From Nocardiopsis quinghaiensis (GTDB taxonomy: Bacteria; Actinomycetota; Actinomycetes; Streptosporangiales; Streptosporangiaceae): DNA of 37,586 nt. The notes below the pieces were generated by a model that had not been told where the DNA came from, searched no databases, and saw only the letters and a list, made by a program, of their open reading frames with translations. A program made the position numbers and the translations under genes. Positions 32,949-37,586 of the stretch are shown here, piece by piece. Numbering within the stretch: the first letter of the stretch is position 1; each line of letters starts with the position of its first letter. The stretch lies in the NCBI RefSeq assembly GCF_008638365.1, contig NZ_ML703341.1:54042-91627 (forward strand). Direction: 5' to 3'.

Positions 32949-35128
32949 CGGCGCTTCTCCATCACCGCGACGATCCGCTCGTCGGGGGCGCGCCTGGCGA
33001 CCTCCGCCGAGGCCAGCGCGACCAGGTGCCCGGGGTCCAGCACGCCCGACAGGTCGGCGAGCTTGGGCCCCAGCAGCAGCCACACGGCCGGCGGCAGGGC
33101 CCCGCCGTCGCCGTAGGTGGTGCGCTCCTCCACCAGGTCCTTGATCCGCCCCTCGGCCTCGGCGGCCACCAGCGTGTCCACCCGGGCGTCGGCGCTGTGC
33201 AGGCGCACCACGCCCTCGGCGTCGACCACCCGCACATGGGTGCGTTCGCGGGCGAGGCGGCCCAGCGGCCCCCTGGGCCTGCGCACCAGCCCCAGGACCC
33301 GGTACTGGCCGGTGGAGGCGTACTCGGTCAGCTCGCCCGGGCCGGCGCCCAGGCTGTCGGCGGCGGCGGCACGTGCGGTCTCGTCGTCGGCGCCGGCGGT
33401 GCGGTCCTTGGTGCGCAGTTCGGTGGCTCCCGTGGCCACGGCCGCCACGAGGTTGCGCTGGGGGTCGACGGTGACGTCCACCTCGATCCCGGCCGGGTCG
33501 GCGCCCTGGCTCAGTACCGCCCGCTCGGCCTCGGCGCGCACCGCGAGCACGTCGGCGTGGGTGGCGCCGGGGATGATGCGCTCCACCGACTCCCGTACCA
33601 GCGCCAGCGCCACCCCCAGGGGACTGATGACCTCGCTGTGCGCGGCGATGCGTGCCGCCAGGCCGGTGCGCCGACCCAGGTAGGGGGTGACGGTGGCCGC
33701 GCCGCCGCCCCCGCCGACCAGGGCGCACACCTGCCGGTCCAGGCCGTAGTCGCCCACCAGCTCCTCCACCACCTCGGCGACGCGCTCGGTGGCCTTGTGC
33801 AGTACCGCGCGGGCGGCCTCCTCCACACCCGTGCCCAGGGCCTCGGCGAGCGGGGCCAGCGCGGCGCGGGCCGCGCCGGCGTCGGCGCGGGCGTAGTCAC
33901 CCTCGGGAACCAGCCCGGCGGCGTTGGCCGCGCAGGTCACGGTGAGGGCGAAGCGCTGCCTCCCGGTGTCCAGGACGGCGTGGTCGCCGGGGTCGGACGC
34001 CATGGGGCTGATCCGCACCAGGCGGGCGCCCTCCAGCTCGGCCGGATCGGCGAAGCAGGCGTAGGGCAGGCCCGCGATGTGGGCGCTGCGCGGGCCCACG
34101 TCGGTAAGGTCCGCCCGTCCGGGTCCCTCTCCCCCGCCGACGCGCACCAGGGAGCCGCCGCCGACGCCGACGGTGCGTACGTCCAGCGCCGACAGGTAGG
34201 TCTCCTTGCCGCCCAGGCGGGCGTGGCGGATCTGGACGCGGCCGCGCCGGATGACGCTGATGTCGGTGGAGGTGCCGCCGGTCTCCAGGAACACGCCCTC
34301 ACTGACCTTCTCGCCCATGAGCGCGCCCGCCACGCCCGCGGCGGGTCCGGAGAGCACGGTCAGCAGGGGCCGGTGGCGCATCTCGGGCAGGGACATCACG
34401 CCGCCGTCGCAGCGCATCACCATCAGCGGGGCGGTGACCCCGGCCTTGTGGATGCTGCGCTCGACCAGGTCGGCGGTCTGGAGCATGCGGGGCATGACCC
34501 CGGCGTTGAGCGCGGCGGTGCGCGCGCGCTTGCCCAGCCCGTAGAGCTGGGTGATCTCGTGGGTGGCGGTGACGGGCACCCCGCGGGTGCGGGCCGCCTC
34601 CAGTACGGCCAGCTCACCGCGGGGGTCGTCCACGCTGAAGGGCTCGACGGCGACGACGACCTCGGCGCCCTCGGCGAGTACCCGGTCGACGCTGGCCAGC
34701 GCCGCCCCCTCCCGGTCGGGGTCGCGCAGCGCGGAGTAGCGCACGGGAAGCGGATGGCCCGAGTCCAGCCTCAGCCTGCCCAGGGAGCGCAGCCGTCCGG
34801 TGGCGAAGGCGTCGTAGCCGCTGCCGACGCCGACGATGCCGATGGTGGCCACGTCGCCCTCCAGCAGGGCGTTGGTGGCCTGGGTGGTGCCGTGGGCCAG
34901 GAAGCCGACGTCGTCGGCGCTCACGCCGATGTCGTCCAGCAGGCCCTCCAGCGCGGTCATGATGCCGTGGGCCACCCCGTCGGCGTGGTCGTGGCTGGTG
35001 GGGACCTTGACCTGCCCGAGCAGGGCGTAGGTGGTGGCGCTGACGGCCACGGCGTCGGTGAAGGTTCCGCCGACGTCGATGCCGATGCGCACGGGGCCCG
35101 GTGTGGGGGATGGGGATGGGTCGCTCAT
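32945..35128 (-). CDS. HyuA-type hydantoinase/oxoprolinase subunit A
   Basis: A 727-residue member of the hydantoinase/oxoprolinase A family, which uses ATP to open cyclic amides (5-oxoproline, N-methylhydantoin) or to activate ketones. The N-terminal domain (about 14-190) opens with IGIDVGGTFTDAVAV and has HGTTQATNALLEG. The ASKHA ATPase core (about 210-510) carries LSGPAAGVAGA, ETGGTSTDISVI and VGVGGGSLVRV, with CALVGGGGGAA near 480. The C-terminal part is about 550-727. The ATG at 35128 follows GAAGGGG. No HyuB gene is present in the window, although most relatives need one. In its place are the zincin-like and permease genes downstream and an FAD oxidoreductase upstream. Confidence 0.88.
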   Translation of the reverse strand: MSDPSPSPTPGPVRIGIDVGGTFTDAVAVSATTYALLGQVKVPTSHDHADGVAHGIMTALEGLLDDIGVSADDVGFLAHGTTQATNALLEGDVATIGIVGVGSGYDAFATGRLRSLGRLRLDSGHPLPVRYSALRDPDREGAALASVDRVLAEGAEVVVAVEPFSVDDPRGELAVLEAARTRGVPVTATHEITQLYGLGKRARTAALNAGVMPRMLQTADLVERSIHKAGVTAPLMVMRCDGGVMSLPEMRHRPLLTVLSGPAAGVAGALMGEKVSEGVFLETGGTSTDISVIRRGRVQIRHARLGGKETYLSALDVRTVGVGGGSLVRVGGGEGPGRADLTDVGPRSAHIAGLPYACFADPAELEGARLVRISPMASDPGDHAVLDTGRQRFALTVTCAANAAGLVPEGDYARADAGAARAALAPLAEALGTGVEEAARAVLHKATERVAEVVEELVGDYGLDRQVCALVGGGGGAATVTPYLGRRTGLAARIAAHSEVISPLGVALALVRESVERIIPGATHADVLAVRAEAERAVLSQGADPAGIEVDVTVDPQRNLVAAVATGATELRTKDRTAGADDETARAAAADSLGAGPGELTEYASTGQYRVLGLVRRPRGPLGRLARERTHVRVVDAEGVVRLHSADARVDTLVAAEAEGRIKDLVEERTTYGDGGALPPAVWLLLGPKLADLSGVLDPGHLVALASAEVARRAPDERIVAVMEKRR

Positions 35129-35150
35129 GTCGCCCCTTCTGTGGGGAGTC

Positions 35151-35187
35151 GGGGTGGGCGCGCCGGGACGGTTCGGCCGCCCACCCC
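35151..35187 (-). other. Intercistronic hairpin between FAD oxidoreductase and hyuA
   Basis: GGGGTGGGCG (35151-35160) pairs with CGCCCACCCC (35178-35187), and an inner GCCG/CGGC pair extends the stem after one bulge. It fills the 70-bp space between the two genes. It may be a partial terminator or a processing/stability element setting the ratio of oxidoreductase to hydantoinase. Confidence 0.55.
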
Positions 35188-35198
35188 CATGGGGATGG

Positions 35199-36821
35199 TC
35201 AGTAGCCGCGGACGTCGGGCCAGTGGCGCTCGACGCCGGTGCGGTCCAGCAGGGAGGTGAAGCCCTCCAGCAGTTCGTCCTTGGCGTGCACGGCGTGCGG
35301 TGTGGTGCCGTGCTCCAGGGCGAAGGCGGCCAGCCGGCCGGCGGCCTCGCCGATGTTCCACTCGACGGGGTGCAGCCGGAAGCAGCCGTTGGTGATGTGG
35401 GTGGTGCCGATGTTCTTGGCGGCGGGGAGCAGGTTGGTCTCGCGTTCGGGCAGCAGCGCCCCGAGCGGGATCTCGAACGGGACGCTGGCGACGTCGACGT
35501 AGTTGTCGCCGCCCGTGGAGGGGTGCAGGTCGATGCGGTAGCTGCCCACACCCACCGAGTCGTGGCGGCGCACGATACCGTGCGGGCCGAGCAGGTCCAG
35601 GGACACGTCGTGCTCGGTGACGGTGGTGACCGCGCGGATACGGCGCGACTCGCGCACGTAGGCCGCCTTGGCCAGGCCCAGTTCGGCACCGGTGACGTCG
35701 GGCCGGGGCCGCAGCCCCGGAAAGCCTGTGCCGCCGTCGGGGCGGGGTGCCTCGGTCTGCAGCCAGTACAGCACCGACAGGGACAGCTGGCGGGCCTCCT
35801 CGTGTGCCTGGCGGACGGCCTCGGCGTCCACCATCCCCTCGATCTCCAGGGCCGGTCTGAGCCAGTAGTCGTTGAGCGGCCAGTTGGCCAGGGTGATGTC
35901 GGAGTCGAAGGCGCCGGGCAGGTGCATGCGCCGGGCCAGGATGCGCCGGAATCCCCACAGTTCCTTGTCCCCCGCGTCGGCGCTCTGGTCGGCGTCCACC
36001 GCCAGGGGGTCGGTGCCGGGGTTGGGGACGAAGGTGCGCCCCACCGGTTCGAGGGTGCGCGGGTCGGGGGCGGAGAAGCCCAGCAGCGGCCCCGGCCAGA
36101 AGTCGGGCTTGTAGGAGCGCCAGAAGTCGTACATGGCCGGGCGCTCGACGGTGTGGTCCTCCCCCTCGTGGTGGGAGACGGCGAAGCAGTAGGTGATGCC
36201 TTGCAGGTTGGCCGGGTCGGCCGCCTCGGGAGCGTGCGGCTCACCGTGTTCCGAACGCGCCTCGGCACCGGTGACGTGGTCGAGACCCGCCATCGGCAGC
36301 AGGTCGCCGCTCTCCGTGGCGTCCAGGACGTAGGCGGCGCTGACGGTGTGGCGCCGTCCCCGTTCGTCCTCCAGGACCACGGCCGCCACCCGGTCGCCGT
36401 CGGTCACGGCCTCCACGGGCCGGTGCCGCAGCAGCACGGTGACGCGCCCGGCCGCGCGGTGCGGGCCCACCATCTCCTCCAGCACCGCCAGGGCGACCCG
36501 GGGCTCGTGGCACAGCTTGCTGACCCGGCCCGCCCCCGGGTTGAGGGTGGGCGAGGCCGTCGCCTCGGCGCGGAGCGGGTAGGCGCGCCGGTAGTGGTCG
36601 CGGATGCCCTCGCGCAGGCGCCGGTAGGACCCGGTGGCTCCGAACCGCTCGATCCACGGATGCTCGTCGGGCGGCACCGCCTGCGAGGTGAGCTGTCCGC
36701 CGATCCAGTCGGTCTCCTCGGTCAGCACGACGCGGCGCCCGGAGTCGGCGGCGGCCAGGGCCGCGGCCACCCCGCCCAGGCCCCCGCCGACGACGAGGAT
36801 CTCTGTGCTGGTCTCGGTCAT
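35199..36821 (-). CDS. FAD-dependent oxidoreductase (FAD_oxidored family)
   Basis: A 540-residue flavoprotein. The dinucleotide motif ILVVGGGLGGVAAALAAADSGRRVVLTEE (about 8-36) is followed by DWIGGQLTSQ, as in the FAD_oxidored family whose members are often misnamed xanthan lyase or glucose-inhibited division proteins. Further on are VLDATESGDLLPMAG, and near the C-terminus TNLLPAAKNIGTTHITNGCFRLHPVEWNIGEAAGRLAAFAL, which closes the FAD site. No signal peptide is visible. Start 36821 has AAAGGCG upstream. It lies 10 bp behind the LacI gene and 70 bp before hyuA. It may oxidise the substrate before ring opening; the substrate is unknown. Confidence 0.85.
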   Translation of the reverse strand: MTETSTEILVVGGGLGGVAAALAAADSGRRVVLTEETDWIGGQLTSQAVPPDEHPWIERFGATGSYRRLREGIRDHYRRAYPLRAEATASPTLNPGAGRVSKLCHEPRVALAVLEEMVGPHRAAGRVTVLLRHRPVEAVTDGDRVAAVVLEDERGRRHTVSAAYVLDATESGDLLPMAGLDHVTGAEARSEHGEPHAPEAADPANLQGITYCFAVSHHEGEDHTVERPAMYDFWRSYKPDFWPGPLLGFSAPDPRTLEPVGRTFVPNPGTDPLAVDADQSADAGDKELWGFRRILARRMHLPGAFDSDITLANWPLNDYWLRPALEIEGMVDAEAVRQAHEEARQLSLSVLYWLQTEAPRPDGGTGFPGLRPRPDVTGAELGLAKAAYVRESRRIRAVTTVTEHDVSLDLLGPHGIVRRHDSVGVGSYRIDLHPSTGGDNYVDVASVPFEIPLGALLPERETNLLPAAKNIGTTHITNGCFRLHPVEWNIGEAAGRLAAFALEHGTTPHAVHAKDELLEGFTSLLDRTGVERHWPDVRGY

Positions 36822-36831
36822 CTTGCGCCTT

Positions 36832-37586
36832 TCAGGTGTCTCGTGTCCGGGGCGCGGCGACGGTGCCGCCCTCCACCGGCTCGCAGGGCAGCAGGCGCCG
36901 GGGAGGCTCCCCGTGGGCGCCCGCGATCAGTTCCAGCAGCAGACGGACCGCGTCGCGGCCCATCGCGCGCATGGGCACGTCGAACCCGCCGTAGGCCGCG
37001 CCACCTCCCGGGGCGTGCCCCCGGGTCCCGGTCGACGCGCCGAGCAGGGCCAGGGACAGGTCGCGCGGACAGCGCAGCCCGGCCCGGTCCACGGCCGCCC
37101 CCAGTCCGTCCAGGGCCGCGCCGGTGTCGGTCTGCTCGACCACGACGGCGGTGACGCCCTCGTCCAGCCAGCGGCGCAGCAGGTCGTCCAGGTCCGATCC
37201 GTCGGTGCGCACGACCAGGCGGGAGGGGTCGGTCCCCGACGCGCGGGCGCCGCGTACCACGCCCTCCTCGCGGTCGGCCGAGGCCGGGGCCTCGTCGTGC
37301 TCGCGCAGGTAGCGCAGCTCGCGGTGGCCCAGTGCGGCCAGTCGCGCCACGACCTGCGCCGAGGCCGAGACGTAGTCGGCGCCCACGTAGGGGATGCCGG
37401 GCTCGTCGCGGCGGCCGATGTAGACGAACGGGAACCCGTCCTCGGCCAGGCGGCGGATGGGCTCCTCGGGGACGTGGCGGCCGAAGAACAGGCAGCCGTC
37501 GGCGGCGCGCACGCGCCGCACCGCCGCGGGGTCGTCCGCCCGCCCCCCCCCGCGGGGCGGCCCGGGGCCCAGACGCAGGACCCGCC
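36832..37586 (-). CDS. LacI-family regulator, 5' part cut off by the window edge
   Basis: Only the C-terminal 250 or so residues are present. The frame stays open to the right edge, and the missing N-terminal helix-turn-helix lies beyond it. Visible landmarks of the LacI/GalR effector domain are RVRAADGCLFFGR, FVYIGRRDEPGIPYVGADYVSAS, LAALGHRELRYL, EGVTAVVVEQTD, DLSLALLG and the terminal AMGRDAVRLLLELI. The last 60 bases contain long C runs, so codons there may be misread. It is the first gene of the oxidoreductase-hyuA-permease unit on the same strand and probably its regulator. Confidence 0.85.
   Translation of the reverse strand, partial: RVLRLGPGPPRGGGRADDPAAVRRVRAADGCLFFGRHVPEEPIRRLAEDGFPFVYIGRRDEPGIPYVGADYVSASAQVVARLAALGHRELRYLREHDEAPASADREEGVVRGARASGTDPSRLVVRTDGSDLDDLLRRWLDEGVTAVVVEQTDTGAALDGLGAAVDRAGLRCPRDLSLALLGASTGTRGHAPGGGAAYGGFDVPMRAMGRDAVRLLLELIAGAHGEPPRRLLPCEPVEGGTVAAPRTRDT

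Overview
The window is about 37.6 kb of very high-GC DNA with tightly packed genes. Many genes start with GTG or TTG and overlap by 4 bp (GTGA/ATGA). It carries a phenylacetyl-CoA (paa) catabolon with PaaR-type palindromes, a DmdR/IdeR-type iron box, and a WhiJ-like XRE/DUF397/ATPase locus. Together these point to a Streptomyces-like or Nocardiopsis-like actinomycete; the genus is my inference. Both ends run into G/C homopolymer-rich sequence, so the window may be a whole contig.

Layout. (1) 457-6083: a putative aromatic catabolic locus. An intradiol dioxygenase, a citryl-CoA lyase-like protein and a class III CoA-transferase form one minus-strand operon. It faces a plus-strand amidohydrolase followed by an IclR regulator. 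All three promoters carry CGGAC/GTCCG palindromes. (2) 6099-8556: a LacI regulator and an MFS exporter with a perfect TTAGCACGTGCTAA operator. (3) 8675-13334: a membrane Ser/Thr kinase and a secreted protein with two LamG domains. A hairpin with a 38-bp identical core lies downstream of the LamG gene and again downstream of the next operon. (4) 13575-23325: phenylacetate degradation. The minus-strand operon paaABCDE-paaI encodes the epoxidase and a thioesterase. The minus-strand operon paaJ-F-H-G encodes the beta-oxidation-like lower pathway and is preceded by a 19-codon leader ORF. The divergent gene paaK encodes the CoA ligase. paaZ and the regulator gene paaR are not in the window. (5) 23452-28547: an AraC regulator and an iron-siderophore ABC importer (lipoprotein, two permeases, ATPase) behind an iron box. 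(6) 28584-30834: a VOC protein and a lower-GC WhiJ-like regulatory locus (XRE/DUF5753 protein, DUF397 protein, divergent HATPase). (7) 30934-37586: a minus-strand operon of LacI (truncated by the window edge), FAD oxidoreductase, HyuA-type hydantoinase without HyuB, an unrecognised HExxH protein resembling ImmA/IrrE zincins, and a multi-pass permease.

The best candidates for undescribed biology are the dioxygenase/lyase/CoA-transferase/amidohydrolase locus, the HyuA/zincin-like/permease/FAD operon, and the leader ORF in front of paaJ. No rRNA, tRNA, CRISPR array or transposase was seen.
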